This document shows positions 1-13,384 of a stretch of DNA of 64,000 nt, one piece after another. Location of the stretch: NCBI GenBank assembly GCA_022316685.1, contig JAKJHU010000037.1:22157188-22221187 (forward strand), given 5' to 3'. The notes under the pieces were generated by a model, which was given only the letters and a program-made list of their open reading frames with translations, was not told the origin of the DNA and did not search any database. Source of the DNA: Progne subis subis (taxonomy: Eukaryota > Chordata > Aves > Passeriformes > Hirundinidae). Every line of letters begins with the position of its first letter. Position 1 is the stretch's first letter. The translations under genes were made by a program, and so were the position numbers.

Positions 1-3000
1 GTTTAAATTAGAGCATGACTTCCTTGATGACGCCTTCCAAATCTGCTATTTGAGTCAGCATGCATAAGGCTAGATTTTAGGTAGACCCGCATTTAAATGC
101 ATTTTTTTCCTGAAAGCTTCTGAAACCCTTTTAAAAATAGCAGTAGAGAGGTGGAAAGCTTTTGCTGTTAAGTCACTGCCTGCAATTCTCTTCAGGTCTG
201 CTGTCCTATGAGTTTTCCAAATAAAATTTGCACAATGACAGCTACCTGTGGAATGGAGCAGCCTGAAGGACAAGACTCAGGGACAGATGCAGATCTTCTA
301 CTGTCCTTTCTCTGAAACACATGTAACACGTTGCATAACACACTGTTTCCACACTGCCTTTGGAAAACTTTTCTTGACAGAAACATTCTTGACCTTTGGC
401 CTAGAGTAAAGTAGATATAATATTAATAAAATTTGGGATACAATGGCTCCAACTAGGCTTTGGATCAAATTCCCACATTACAGTGTTTGTTGTCCCCTAC
501 TGTAGGGGTGGAAACCTACCGAAACTCACCTTGTTTATACGCTCAGGATTTCCTCTGTAGGAAAGTGAGATTGCTCACTGATGTTTTGACCTGACTCACA
601 GTGCGAATGTAACCAGATGTGCACCTAGAGACCGGGGTACACAGGGAAACGCATCCAGCCTGTCCTGTGGATGGAGCCATGAGAATCCCCTTTCCTGTTA
701 GCCGTTACCCCCTGACCTTTCCAGCATTTGTCTGGCATGTTCTGCAGGCACTGCTTAGTGGGGAGCCAGAAAAGAGAAGACTGTGTCTATTCACTGGGAC
801 CTGGTGATTTGAAAACTCCAGCATAAGACTAGCACAGCCCTTGGCAGCTGAATGCTGATTGTGTGCCATATTGGGTGAGAGGTTATAGTTCTCAGCTCCT
901 GGGCTGAGGTGTGGATGAAGGAGGATCGAATTTGTGGTGATTGTCCTTTGTATGTGTAAGAAGAGTCTTATGGTTATCTCTCTTAAAAAGTGGACTGCAG
1001 AGCTGCATGGCTCAGGTTCCCCCTTTTCAGAGCAACTGTGTAGAACTAAGATTTTAGATTGATCTTGATTTTCCGGAAGGTTTCAGAGTGTTTAGAAAAT
1101 GTAAAACTTCATAGTTTCATGTGAATTCTTGCTTCAGTGCAGATTGGGAATAGGTCTGATGTGATGCTGTGAGTGCTCTGCACAGCTGTATTGCTCACAC
1201 CTGGTAAGACCAGTGTTTCCTGAATGCGTCAGATTTCCTGAGCACACATGATATATTAATGTGCACAGGAAGATACCTGGCTCTTTATTTCACTCAGCTG
1301 AATCTTGCTGAACATATAGGAGAAATCCAACCCCAAAACCTCAGCTGTGTCCCAGCCTAATTTCGGCTAGAGAAAGAGGATAATGCAGGTGCGTGGTAAA
1401 CCTACACAGAGACAGTGTAGTCAGGAGCTGCCATTAAAGAGTCAGGGAAAAGTCTGACTAAAGAACAAAAACTGCCCATATTCCATAAGCATAAGGAAGA
1501 TTTCTTGACTAATATGGGAACTAGCTGCCAGCATATTGGCTCTGGAAGCCAGTCCACAGGCTGGTTCATTGGGCCATGCATTTTATGTGGCTCAGAAGCA
1601 GGAACCAAATGGAAAAGGAAGGTGGAAACATTATTTTTTCAGTGCTGAGAATCTCAGAAGCCTTCCAAGAAGATGCAACTCCCAGTGAAAGCTTTCTGCT
1701 TTTACAAATGTAATCCAGTAGGCTGTTGCCTACAACATGAAGATAAAAGGTCATATTAAATAGTGAAGATCTTCACTATGGTGTTCTCCCATGCTTTCAT
1801 TCCATGCTTTGGTCAGCCCGAGAACAGGTTTCTCTGATAATATTTGTCATGTCCTTGGGGACTGTCCCCATTGAAGCCTTTCTGAATGAAGCAGTGCCAA
1901 TATTTCTCTTTGAGAATTGTCTGCCATTGCAGTCTATTTTTCAGCTGCTTGAAAGTGACTACAAGTCTACTGATTACATTTGATTGCTGTCAAAAGTCTG
2001 GTCTTTTTTCTCAGTGACTACAGGAACAAGAGACGCCTTGTAGTTTTCGTGGGTTTTTTAATGAAAAGTAAGATTTTGGAATAGAGAAAATGAGAATGTA
2101 CCTCATATTAATAATACTGCTCAAAAATAAAGTATCATTTACAGTGTCACTTTAATTCTGTCTCTCCTTATGTGCAGAAAATGTTTCCATGTATATGTCT
2201 GTACATAGGTACTCACATTTGTATGTATGCATACACATATATGCTTAAAAGGACTTGCTTAAATTAAAAAAAGAAATGGGAAATGTAACATAGCTGGAAC
2301 AGAGTAAAACAGATGACTCTAGGTGGACCAGAAAACATATTGCACTGATAAGGACTTTTTGTTTTTAATTCAATCCTACCATAAAGTAATTTATTACCCG
2401 TTGCTTGTTTTTCTAGAAAGGCCAGTGCAGCATCATTTGCTGTCTGATTGACAATGTAACTCTCTTTTTACAACTTGTAATTTAAAACAGGAAGGCTGCC
2501 ATTCACATCAGTTAAGAAGTCTACATTTTAGATTACCTTGAAAGGTTCATCTTTGGCATAAGTTACTGGGAGGTTCAAACAGCTAAAACCAAAATGCAGC
2601 ATTCCTAGCTCAGCATAGTCCATGCATATATAGTGATGCACAAAATCTGAATCAGAAGGAGTAACTAAAGAAATTCATTTCACTTCAACTCTACATTTGC
2701 ACCAACTCACTAGTTTTCCCTTCAAAGAGCAGCAGAAATTGTCATTTTACATTCCTTAACAGCAACTGCAACAGTTCAGACTCTGTGAGCCTGGCTTGTC
2801 ACCTGATCATACATCGAAATCTGCAGCTAATCAGTGCTGGTCCAACCAGGAAAGGTCACAGCAATCCTGCTGAACTATTACCGAGGTGTTTCAAGACATG
2901 GACATTAGTCATCCTCACTAAAACCAGGCAAGGAATAAGTAAAATGAATGCAAAAGTATTAACTCTTGTATATTTGCTGTAGTATCACCATGAGACATTC

Positions 3001-4192
3001 TGTTTCTAGCTCTTCTTCTGCCATTAAATGGACATTTTCTGAACCTTATTCCCTTTACAAGTCATGTAAAAATCCTACCACTTAAGCATTAATGTCTGGG
3101 CTATTCCTTAGGCCAAATCCTTGGAGCAAAGTGTGTAAGCTATACTGTCATTAGATCAGGTCAGTGTCAGAAACTTTTCCCAAGATTGTAGCACTGATGT
3201 TTTTATGCTTTCTTCTCTCTCCTTTTTCTTTTTTTTTTCCTCCAACACTTCTGTACCGACAAAAGCTAAAGTCTAGTGGTGTGATATTAGCTTGCAAGTT
3301 ACTCTTGTGCTTGGGCAGCCAGGAGAAGCACTGCTGGACACTTTGCTATTATGAGTTGCATATATGCTGGTGGAATTTGCTGCACAGTTACATCAGCAAA
3401 ATCTCCTGGAGGGAAGGATTGTTTTTGGATACTTCACTGAAATACTAGCCTGCTTTTTTTCCCAGCTGCACCAGATCAGAGCATGATGGCTCCTGACAAT
3501 GTGTTAGGCAGGTGATTTAAAGAGAATAAGGCTAAAGGACAAGACATACACAAGAATGGCTCTGGTTCAAGGGAGGAGAGAGTCCTGCTCCTGTAGAGTT
3601 TGACTTGGTCATACCCTGCCAGCGAAGGAGCAATACAAATGCATGGTTTGACTTCACATGGCACCCCTTCAAAATATGTCTTCCTTCTTTCAAAATAAGG
3701 ATAATGTACTATAGTGTTCATCTGTGTAGGTAATATATGCTGCAATTTTAGTTATGGGCTCCTACAAAAAGTACAATGCCAGAGTCTAAGATCTTTCTCA
3801 GATAAAACCTCTCTTATGTTTAGGAACAAAACAATGTGAGTAAGGAAAAATTATCTGGACTGGAAGTTCTAAAAACTGTTTCCTGTTTAAAGAGGGGGAA
3901 AAAAAATCACTTATATGATGGCAACATATTTGTGTTTTTACAAATGGAACAGATATTTCTATTAGTGACCTAAGAAGCAAGCATTTTATTTTCTTTAAGA
4001 ACTATGAAACTTCCCACAATGTCAAAGCAGCAAGCATTGTACATGCAGCAGTTCCATTCTCAAACATATCAACTTAAAGTGCAAAGAGAAGAGCCATAAT
4101 TCCAGGTTGCCTTCCAGAGATCTCTTGTGAATATTTTTACTTTTTATTTTAAGCAGGGAGTTATAAACAAGGGGGAAAGGTATTTACCAAAG
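1..4192. other. Intergenic, no gene seen
   Basis: Unique-looking AT-rich DNA. All ORFs are under 100 codons and unlike any protein I know. No clear repeat except short T runs near 3230. Confidence 0.6.
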
Positions 4193-4725
4193 TGTTGTGA
4201 TCTAACCCCAGCCAGCAAGTAAGTTCCACGCCAGCCGTTTTCACATATCCCTGCACGCCTGGTGGGATGGGGAAGAGAATCAGAAAGAGGTGGTGGGTTG
4301 AGAACAGTTGGATAATTCAGAGTTAAAAACAGGGTGAAAAGTAAAGAGAGAAAGATAGAGAGAGGAATAGAACGCAAGAGAAATAAGTGATGCACGATAA
4401 AATTGCTCACCACCTGCTGACCGATGTCCCACCAGTTCCTGAGCTATGGTTGGCACTCCCTAGCCAATGCCCCTCATTTATATACTGGGTATGCTGTTCT
4501 GTGGTAAGGAATATCCCTTTGGCCGGTCCAGGTAAGTTCTGAAATCTTTTTGTGCAGCTGCTCGCTGGCAGAGCATGGGAGGCTGAAAGTCCTTGATTTG
4601 GGGTAAGCACCACTTAGCAAAAACAACAGTGTGTTGTCAACATTATTCTCATAATAGATCCAAAACAGAGCACTTTAACAACTACTAAGAAGGAAATTAA
4701 TTATCTCCCAGCTGAAACCAGGACA
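4193..4725 (-). mobile_element. Solo LTR of an avian ERVL-like endogenous retrovirus
   Basis: The 533-bp element reads TGTTGTGATCTAACCCC at the left and ...CCAGGACA at the right (TG...CA), flanked by a perfect 5-bp duplication CAAAG at 4188-4192 and 4726-4730. The gene-sense strand is minus, starting TGTCCTGGTTTCAGC, with a TATA-like TATATAAATG near 4478. It shares ends and body with the two LTR copies at 28.85-29.64 kb. The 5-bp duplication fits class III (ERVL) integration. No internal retroviral genes are attached, so it is a solo LTR. The 89-codon ORF inside it is not a gene. Confidence 0.85.
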
Positions 4726-5476
4726 CAAAGATGAACAGAAAAATTTTCTCAAGCATACAGGAGATCAGATGGAATATCATGTCTGCAAGTTATCTGAAAA
4801 ATGGTGAGGAATTATGCTTCCAAAAATCACTTGTACTTGGCCTACATAATAAGTCCATATTGTGCATTCTTTCCATTAGTATGTAACAAAGACCAAGGAG
4901 AAAGATGTTAAAAAAGGCTATAAACTTACCAGAGAAGTTTGGATTTGCAACCTCATCATTGTTAGCACAGTCTCACCAACAGTAGCAATCCAGGAAAAGG
5001 CAAGAACTTGTCACAGATCATTCTGATCCCTATTCAGCCTGGGCAACTACAGAGGAAGGAAAAAGGGATGTAATAGAAAATGGATCCATAGAGGTCTAAA
5101 TAGATCAATGTTTTAAGAAGAAGGAGATACCTAGGCTTGCATACTTCTGGCTATGCTCCCTTCTTAGCATCATATACCAAAACAAATACATGTGATGCAG
5201 AACATGGGATCACACTGCAGCATAGGATTATTCCATTTCTGTCAGCAAATGCTCATGTAGATTGAAAACCTTTTGACAGGGACAAAGGCTAAGTTCAAGG
5301 TGAGAAAACCACCGTATGGGGCAATCCCAGGGTGCCCCGTACATAGAATTGCATGTACCAGAACGGTACACATAAACATAAAAACTGTAGGAGCTTTCTA
5401 TCATGATTGTCAAAATAACTCGGTTTCCTTCAGGGATCTATGCAATTTTGGTAAAAACGAGGGGTGAGGCGTACTC

Positions 5477-5554
5477 TTTTTTTTTTTTTTTTTTTTTTTT
5501 AACTGGAAAACAGGAAAAGAATCCTATATCTGAGATACCTGTTTTTAAAAGCTG

Positions 5555-5585
<31 letters not shown>

Positions 5586-5610
5586 TTAGGTTAAAAGCTT
5601 TAGGTTAACA
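5477..5610. repeat. T24 and A28 runs facing each other, then a 14-15-bp direct repeat
   Basis: T24 at 5477-5500 and A28 at 5555-5582 are separated by 54 bp and could pair. AAAAGCTTTAGGTT follows twice in tandem (about 5579-5607). Confidence 0.9.
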
Positions 5611-7780
5611 TAAAAACTATCCAGCAGTGTGGCAGGGCTGTTTCTTAAAATATTTCCCCCATTTTAATCCTGCATATTTACTTTTACTTGTTTTTATATA
5701 GATACAAAAATTTATAGCTTATCATGATTTTGGATGTTCTTGTTATTATTAGTTTCTACATGTGTCATTAAAAAAGATCTACTACAGCCTTAGTTCTGAC
5801 TATATTTTGTGGCAATAAGAGCAATGATGAGACATATCTGATTTATCACATCAGTCTTAACTGCAGTCAAAATTTCTTCTCAAATTTAAGCAGTGCTGAT
5901 TTTTTGTGTTTTTCCTGGTACAGAAGATTGACCTGGAAGTTTATTTGTAATTGATATTTACTGCTTGTAAATATCTTCTAAGTACCATGTCCTCCTATTA
6001 ATTGAAGGCTGACATTTCATCGGTCCCAGGGACCTTTTTGTCTTATCCTTTTTCCCAGAACCACTGTTGCTGTCAGTGTGACAAGCTGGCATATTTGTCT
6101 GTGGACTGACACAGCATTTGGGTTCAAATATTCAGGAGCAGCTCTCAGTCATCTGCTGTGGCCACCAAACTACAGCCATGACTTTCAAACCCCTGAGAAA
6201 AGGTCCCTTGGAAATAAAATTATCAGCAATTGCAACTATGTTTTTATGCCAATGGCTGGAAAAGTGGGGACAGAGAAGAGGGGTGGAGCAATTTCTTGAA
6301 ACTAGGTAGGAACACAAAGCCGTTTTCCAAATAAAAAATGATTTTTCTGTCATTTAGTGAGAGCTGTCAAAAAATCCTGACTGTTTTTGAACGTTGTCCT
6401 CGTCCAGTCAGAACTAGTTAGGGTCTGGGCTGAGATGCCAAGCTGTTCTACAAACACCACGAAATGTCCATCACGAGTCACAAGATTATTTTTTCAATTT
6501 CCTTAGGACATAGCAACCTGGCCTGGTTTCATGTATTACAGATGAATAGTGAATACTTTGCTATAAATCTTGGTGAACTGTCTTACAAAATATCTTTTAA
6601 AAATGTAAAAAAAATAATGACTTAATGCCAAATACAATGAAGCTTTAACTGAGATGGGGGATTTTTATTAGTCTTTTATGCATAATATTATTACTTTGAG
6701 TTGCTGATTGTTTTTCATTTAATTTTCACTGAAGTGACTTAATAACTGTCACTTTTAATTCTTCCAACTCTTTATTCACTGTCAGCTGTGGATGATCTGC
6801 CAGCCCACATGAGAGGGCAGGTTACATTCAAAGGAATTTTCTTTGGTTTAGGGACATGTGCAAAATCTGAGCTAATTGCAGTGCAACTTTATACTTTAAC
6901 TGCTTCTTATTAGTGACTTAGCAGATGTCTGATGGTACTCTGATGTTCAGAGCTTGTACTGGGAGCCCATTGGACTCAGTGAGATGCAGACACTTCTCTG
7001 AGAGGGATCTGTTAGCCAAGCTCCTGCATTGCCAGGTCTGGCTTCGAAAAGGTGTGGAGAGGTGATGGTCAGGGGCTGCTGCCATTTGATGGCCCAGCAT
7101 GAAATATTTGTTGTTCAGACCCATGTCTAGGGCTGTGTAGAAGCCACAGCAATGCCCACATTTCTCTAGCAATAAAAGATCCGTGATCCCCTGACTCTGA
7201 TCCCCTGTTAGACACATCTGGGAAGGAGATGATTCCCATGCAAGGCAGAGAAAGCAGCAATGGAATGTGCTGAAACATGGGAGGTAAGGAGAATGTAGGG
7301 GCTTTTCAAAGTGAAGAAAGACTTTCAGTAGTCTCCTATGGTTAGGCAAAAGGCTAGGTTTTATAGGATAAGTAAAATAAACATAAACTTCTAGGAAACT
7401 ATTCTGATCCAGAATGTGCAGCATCCTATGCCAAGTGGATGGACAAACAGCTTGAAGAATACCCTCCTTTGCCTTTACCCTGCTAGACAGCACCCTTGTG
7501 TTTGCACTTAAATCCACTTTTTAAATTAAGGGGTGCTCTAGCAACAAAATGAGGGACCTCTCTGAAGGATTTTCTGAAGTAGATCCCCCAAGACAGGGCT
7601 GCAGTGAATGTATTTGTGTGTTTAAACGTGCGGCTCTATGTCTACTTGTGTGAAAAAAGAAGTGTGTGTATCTGCATGCACCTTGGTTGCTCTTCCAAGT
7701 TTACAGAGTGAGTGCTGCTAAAAATATTGGAAACATGTGAATTTGAGCTGGTATTCATGTGATTCCTGTTTTCCATGTCC

Positions 7781-7782
<2 letters not shown>

Positions 7783-7814
<32 letters not shown>

Positions 7815-7815
7815 A
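7783..7815. repeat. T12A21 palindromic homopolymer
   Basis: Twelve T immediately followed by 21 A. The 146-codon minus ORF that crosses it (7755-8195) reads it as Phe and Lys runs and is not a credible gene. Confidence 0.95.
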
Positions 7816-8230
7816 GTATAACTGAAAGATATGAAGGGTCTTTTATTCCTTCTTAGCAAGGGCTGCCTGTGACCTTCATCCTTGCAGCTTCTTAGTGTAT
7901 GCATGGACAGTAGACCAAAGAGGTACACAAACAAGAGATGGGAATATTCAATTCCCAGGTAAAGGTGACAGACGTAACAGAAAGCAACTGTTGCATAACT
8001 TTTGTCTTGCAGAGATGTGGGGAGAACAAAAGAAGGAAGGCCATGAATGAGCCTTATGTTTTTGTACCCAAAATGGTGAGCGGACCAGAAGAGGAAAAAA
8101 ACCCCAACATTGGTTTGGATGGCATTCTTGAAGTATTGGAAATGTAAGTGAAGAGGAACAAGGTGACCAAACTGCTGAACATGTAAAAACAGCACCTTTA
8201 TGCACTTATTAACTTTAGGTGTGGTGGTGT

Positions 8231-8232
<2 letters not shown>

Positions 8233-8291
<59 letters not shown>
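8233..8291 (+). repeat. T59 homopolymer
   Basis: Fifty-nine uninterrupted T, the longest homopolymer in the window. It lies about 270 bp before the CR1 at 8.57 kb. The exact length may reflect sequencing or slippage. Confidence 0.9.
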
Positions 8292-8296
<5 letters not shown>

Positions 8297-8564
8297 TCTA
8301 GTCTGGTTTGGCTGAGGCATCCCTGTGCTGCAGTCTGCAATGGGACAGGGCAATTCTTGCTGTCCCTGGAAAACAAAGTCCCAGACTCCACAACCTTCAA
8401 GGTTCCTGAGGACTTTTTATGAATTTAGAATGAATGAAAATTTTTGGGAAGATGCAACAGAGAGAGCAAGTATCATTTTTTATTTCTTTTCTACTGCTTT
8501 GGCTGTTCCCACAAATTTTATGCATCCTTTCAGCCTCCCAAGGGGAACTGAATGGCATTTCAAT

Positions 8565-9056
8565 CTCTACTCAGCACTGGTGCAGCCCATCTGCAGCTCT
8601 GGGTTCTGTTCTGGGCTCACCAGAACAAGGCTGAGATGAGAATACCAGAGTCTGGTGAAGGAGCATCTCTAATATTGGAGTTACTGAGACAACTTGAAAA
8701 GATACAGCTCAAGGAAGATCTTATTAATGTGTATAAATTCCTGATGTGAGGGAGTGAAGAATACAATCAGACTCTTAGTCCTGCCAGTGACAGGACGAGA
8801 GGCAGTGCACACCAATTGCAGTACAAAAAATTCCATTTAAATGCAAGAAAATCCCCTTTGGTACTGTCAGGGTGTCTGAACGCTGGCATGGGTTGCCTGG
8901 AGAGGTCATGGAGTCTCCATTTTTGAGATATCAAAACCCCATCTGAACACAGTCCTGGATAAACCGCTTTCCTGACCCTGCTCTGAGCAGGAGGGTTGGA
9001 CTAGTCCATATGCAGAGGTGATTTCCCACCTCAATCATTCCATGATTCATGATTCA
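8565..9056 (+). mobile_element. CR1 LINE 3' fragment
   Basis: Opens with the CR1 TCAGCACTGGTGCAGCCC segment, contains AGATCTTATTAATGTGTATAAA and the GTTGCCTGGAGAGGTCATGG motif. It ends with the typical tail GGTTGGACTAGTCCATATGC...CATTCCATGATTC. Coding capacity is lost. Confidence 0.92.
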
Positions 9057-12000
9057 CCAGAACAATCTGTTCTTACTTCCTGCACCTATCATTTGGTGCT
9101 ACAATATACGCAGGTTGGAGTGCACTTCTCACCTTCTACTCCTCATATTTCTGTGAACTGGAGTTATAATTCGTATAATCTTTTAGATTTTACTTTTAGA
9201 ACACTTATTTTAAAGAGACAAAACCAAACACTTGGGATGACTAGTAAACCCATTATTTCTAAAGCAATAATACTTGCAAATGAAAATGTCTTATTCAAGA
9301 ATAAAAATATGTTCTCAAATTAAACATTGATTTATTTTGTGGCAGGGGAAATGAACTGTAGCACAAGACATCAGAATTAAATTACCAGGTTTCCCATTGT
9401 TTTCTTTTTAATTCAAATTATGGGATCTTTACGGTGTTTCATTTTTATATGATTTTATGGGGCTTAGAGTAATAGGCCCTTAGTTTGCTTAATGGCAACA
9501 GGAACTATAATAATCCAAATAATCGAGCAAAATACAGAAGAAAAATTTCATGGTGCCTTAATCTGAGAGGCACTTCTTTTAACCCTTTGGTGAGTGTATA
9601 ACATGCTTCTCCTAACTCTGCATTACATGGTAGGATAATTGCAGTGCTTTGAGTCCAAGAGTGTACTTTGTTCTGTCTTCATTTCATGCGCATCTCCCTT
9701 CATTCCGCAGCCCCTGAAGTGAAAAGCATGCCCGCACAGAAGCAAGAGAAGAAAGACACGGAAACCAAAGTGAATCAATTATTGCCTTCAGCCTTGAGAA
9801 ATTCACATATTTAACTTGTAACTTCACAAGTGCTGAGGTGGTTCCGCTCTTCTCGGAACACTGAAAGGAACATTGAAAGTAGGTTGACAGAACATCCTAA
9901 AGGAAGGACCCAGACCACATTCTGTAAAGAAAAAAAAGTTAAAATGTGACAGATTTCAGAAAAGAAGCAATGAAGACATTCAGAGTACATGAACCACGCT
10001 TTCCTAAGAAAGATTTTAAAAGTTTAAAAGATTATTTGGATGAAGAATAAGAGATGCCTTGTGAAAAATGTTGCAATGGACGAAGAGATTCAATGGGCAG
10101 ATTGACCTTGGAGGGATGTTCTCCATTGTGTGTTGAGAAAGTCATAGGAGTCATCAACAAGCAGCTCAGAACAGAATAAAATTTACATTGATAAATAGCT
10201 TGTGCAGGTGCAGAAGGGCATTTCTAAGGTAATGAGGTAAAACTATTAATGGGATATGTTTTGGAGAAAGTCTTGACAGGGAATAGAAAGCAGTCACACA
10301 GGAAAAGCAGAGAAATTTAGCTGCTTGGGAAGTTTATGCTGCAACTGGACAGAGAGCTGGGATCTGTGATAGGGTGCTCTGTTTCAATTACAAAGATGAG
10401 CCAAAAGAGCTTCTAGCCTTTCCCATCTTTGTATTTTATGAGTACAGGTGTTACAGGCATGCAAAGTAGCATATCTTAATTGTCATCTCCAAATCAGACC
10501 AGTTCCACTTGTGTTTGGTTTAGCATACTGTATTTTGATGAAGTTTTCATCTGATTTCCCTTGAGGACAGCAGTAGCATTTCCACTCAAGAAGTGAAGGT
10601 CTTAAACTATTTAATTTACTATGGGTGTAGAGAGTTTAAATTGTGAATTCAAACAATGGAAACATCTTTGTGGCACAGCACAGGAGAGCAAACCTAGAGT
10701 AGTACAAATAGCTGTTGACTGCCAGAGCTTTACTCATACCCCAGTAAACTTTGCTCTGGGAAGAAGGAGCTGCACAAAGAGCTGCTGGAGCCTACAAACT
10801 TCAAAGAGAATGACATGGAAGTGCAAATCAATAGAGAAACCACATGAAACTTTTCAAGGATATTTGATGCCTTCATGTGTTCATTTTGAAATGTTACCTC
10901 ACAAATTCCCACTAACCCTATCTTTCTTGAACTCTTCAGCTATTTCCTGAAGGAAAAAAAAAAAAATAAAAAAAATCTAGCAGCTGGTAGGGAATCATTG
11001 TTATAAGGTTTGGAGAATATGAAAGCTTCATTTGAGCTTTGTATTTCAGTATCATAGTTTCTGTGGAGAAAAGGTGCAAGACTTCTGCCTATTGCCTGCA
11101 TTATTCCAGTGCAGTCCTGCTGAAGCCCTCCTCCAGAACTGGGCTGCAGGAGACAGAAGGCATGTAAGACCTATTGGACTATTTTGCTGAAACATACTCG
11201 TTTCCAATAAATGTTCACCTTGTGTTTACACATCAGTTCTTGGTAAAGTTTTGGAATTTTATTTTTGCTATCACTTGTTCCAGTTGGTGCCCTAGTGTGG
11301 ATGTAGGGGTTTTCAGACTGGATGGCAGGTGGTGCTTGTCTGTTCTCTAGCTTTGCACTTTGCTAAAAGTTGAAAATGGTGTTGTTTCACACCAGTCACT
11401 AATGATGAGACATGATTTGTTAAAGTTGTAATACTTTCATGTAGTTCAGGTCTTGGAGTGCTTAGTCAAATCACCCGAAGAAAAAAGATTTCTACTTCTT
11501 ATTACAGAATAATTTATTTCCTGTGATATATTAGCTGATATACAGTTGTAATGCATTCACCTGGCAGTTCTGATCTATAATACATTTTAATAAAATATCT
11601 TTAATCATCTTGAAATTGCCATATAAAGTATATTGTACTGTGACTTGACTACTACTTTAAAAGAGCATCATGCAAACGTTGCTGAACTCCTGTAAGGCTC
11701 CACTGACTTTAATGAGTTTTGGAACAGGCCCATGTTTCCTGATGCGAAAGTCACAGGGAAAGTACTATAAGGCCTCTCTAATAGCATCCTTTCATCTGTT
11801 AAGATGCAAGAGAAATGCATTGCTCTTAACTCTTTTTGATAAAATATATTTCACCATATTGTCATAGTGTTGTAAGTAGGAGAAAAGCAAGTGTTTTAAA
11901 ACACTGATTAGAAAAATGCACAGTAAGGTGTAAAGTCTTTTAAAATGCAATGTATACATGCCTTTCTAATGCTTAGAACTTGTGGAGTAAGTCTTCACAT

Positions 12001-12099
12001 CTGAAATTCACTTTTATCTTCATTTGGTCATGTAGAGACATTCATATTTTTCTGTGTTCCAAAGCGTGCACACAGCTGTTTAATTAGACCAAACAACAG
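9057..12099. other. Intergenic, downstream of SNAI2
   Basis: No gene or clear transposon recognised. A stretch around 9660-9860 looks compositionally less AT-rich and non-repetitive and could hold a regulatory element, which cannot be judged without alignment. Confidence 0.5.
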
Positions 12100-13202
12100 A
12101 AATCTTACTTAAAAATGTTTATTGTAAAAAAGTGGCTAGAAAACAACATCAATTTCACTTCACACTTTCTTCAAGTTATCTATAGACGATGCTATGGGCA
12201 ACAATTTGCTTTCATACATAACACATTCAATCATATAAAAATAAAAATATTTACATTATGTCCACATACTTTACAAAGTCATCAATAAAAAAGGCACTTG
12301 GAGGGGTAATGCTGAAAATATTGCATTTCCTTTGTGCATTAAAAAAAAAATAAATTGTAAAACTCCCATGGATCCCCTCTCTTGCACTTATTCCCGTTTT
12401 TTTAAAACAAAAATGAAGTTTAGAGGAACTATTCCATATTAAAGGATGGTCAAGCATGCACCAGGAATGTTTGAAGCTACAGTATTATCTCTTTATTTAT
12501 TTATTTTTTAAGGCACATGCAGTTAATTTGTGGCTTTTCATTTTTTTTGTACATTCTCTTCACTTTTTTCCCTCTTTTAGTTATGCAGTTTTAAAGCATT
12601 TCAGGTCATTAATAAAGGCCTTGGCTTCTAATAAAATAATAATAAAAAAAAACAGCAATGAAGAATATTAAACCTTTACTAAGGTAAACTTGGAATACTT
12701 TTTAAGGCACCTGAGATAAATGGTGTCTAGCAAAATTCACTTGGGTAGTATTTCCTTTAAAATTTCCACTTAAAATACTGTTTCTTTGGTTGAAATGGCT
12801 TGGCAGGAATGTATTCTTAACTTTGAAGCCTTTTCTAAGCAAGAAAAGACGACCTACATTTGGCTTCATCTATAAAGAAAGCTGATAATGCTTCTTCCTT
12901 TAGATCTACTTGAAATGTCACGCATGGCGTCTTTCCCTCTATTTCAGAATTCACACTTAAGAATGCAAATGTATGGCAGAACAGAAACTACTTGAAGCTC
13001 ATTTCTACTGACATTCTAAATTCTTCCACTAGTTTATTTGTTTGCTTGTTTGGTGGTGTTTTGTTGGTTTGATTTCTTTGTTTTTTGGTTTTGTTTTCTT
13101 TTGGCTGAAAAGTAGACAAGAAAACGCCTTTGGATTTCCACTTATCATTTGGAACAGAAGTGGAGAAATGCATCAAGTCCAGGTAAACATTGACTGCATG
13201 AC
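12100..13202 (-). other. SNAI2: SNAI2 3' untranslated region
   Basis: This is about 1.1 kb of AT-rich sequence between the stop codon and the most downstream plausible poly(A) signal, similar to the SNAI2 3' UTR length known in other amniotes. The mRNA strand has a CA/AAAC-rich stretch at about 13025-13110. It also has alternative AATAAA signals at 13033-13038 and a cluster at about 12491-12504, which could give shorter isoforms. No long ORF on either strand looks like coding sequence. Confidence 0.8.
12118..12123 (-). terminator. SNAI2: SNAI2 poly(A) signal AATAAA
   Basis: Minus-strand AATAAA. About 20-40 bp further downstream the mRNA strand is U/GU-rich (TTTCTGTTGTTTGGTC, then GCTGTGTG), as a cleavage-stimulating element should be. 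Cleavage is inferred near 12095-12105. Confidence 0.7.
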
Positions 13203-13384
13203 TCAGTGTGCTACACAGCAGCCAGATTCCTCATGTTTGTGCAGAAGAGACATTCTGGAGAAAGTTTTGGAGCAATTTTTGCACTGGTATTTCTTCACAT
13301 CTGAGTGGGTCTGCAGATGAGCCCTCAGATTGGATCTGTCTGCAAAAGCTCTGTTGCAGTGAGGACAGGAAAATGGCTTCTCTC
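13203..13384 (-). CDS. SNAI2: SNAI2 coding exon 3 (zinc fingers 4-5 and stop)
   Basis: The acceptor CCTTTGTAG lies just above 13384. Joined to exon 2 it completes Gly209 and reads EKPFSCPHC into finger 4. Finger 5 is the atypical C2HC finger (YQCKNC...HEESGC), and the protein ends CCVAH followed by TGA at 13203-13205. The exon is too short to appear as a long ORF but its translation is unmistakable for Slug. Confidence 0.97.

Larger units (their letters stand above)
4731..8232. other. Intergenic, homopolymers only
   Basis: AT-rich DNA with the T/A runs listed. A 199-codon minus ORF (6918-7517) has no recognisable domain and a length near the chance maximum for a window this size. Confidence 0.55.

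Noticed and set aside
4144..4413. 89-codon minus ORF similar to one at 29152-29541
   Set aside because: The two resemble each other only because both lie in copies of the same LTR. They are not a conserved gene.
6918..7517. 199-codon minus-strand ORF
   Set aside because: No domain or family resemblance. With about 128,000 codons over six frames and stops at roughly 3 in 64, about half an ORF of this length is expected by chance.
7755..8195. 146-codon minus-strand ORF
   Set aside because: It depends on reading a T12A21 homopolymer as poly-Phe/poly-Lys, and the rest is unlike any protein.
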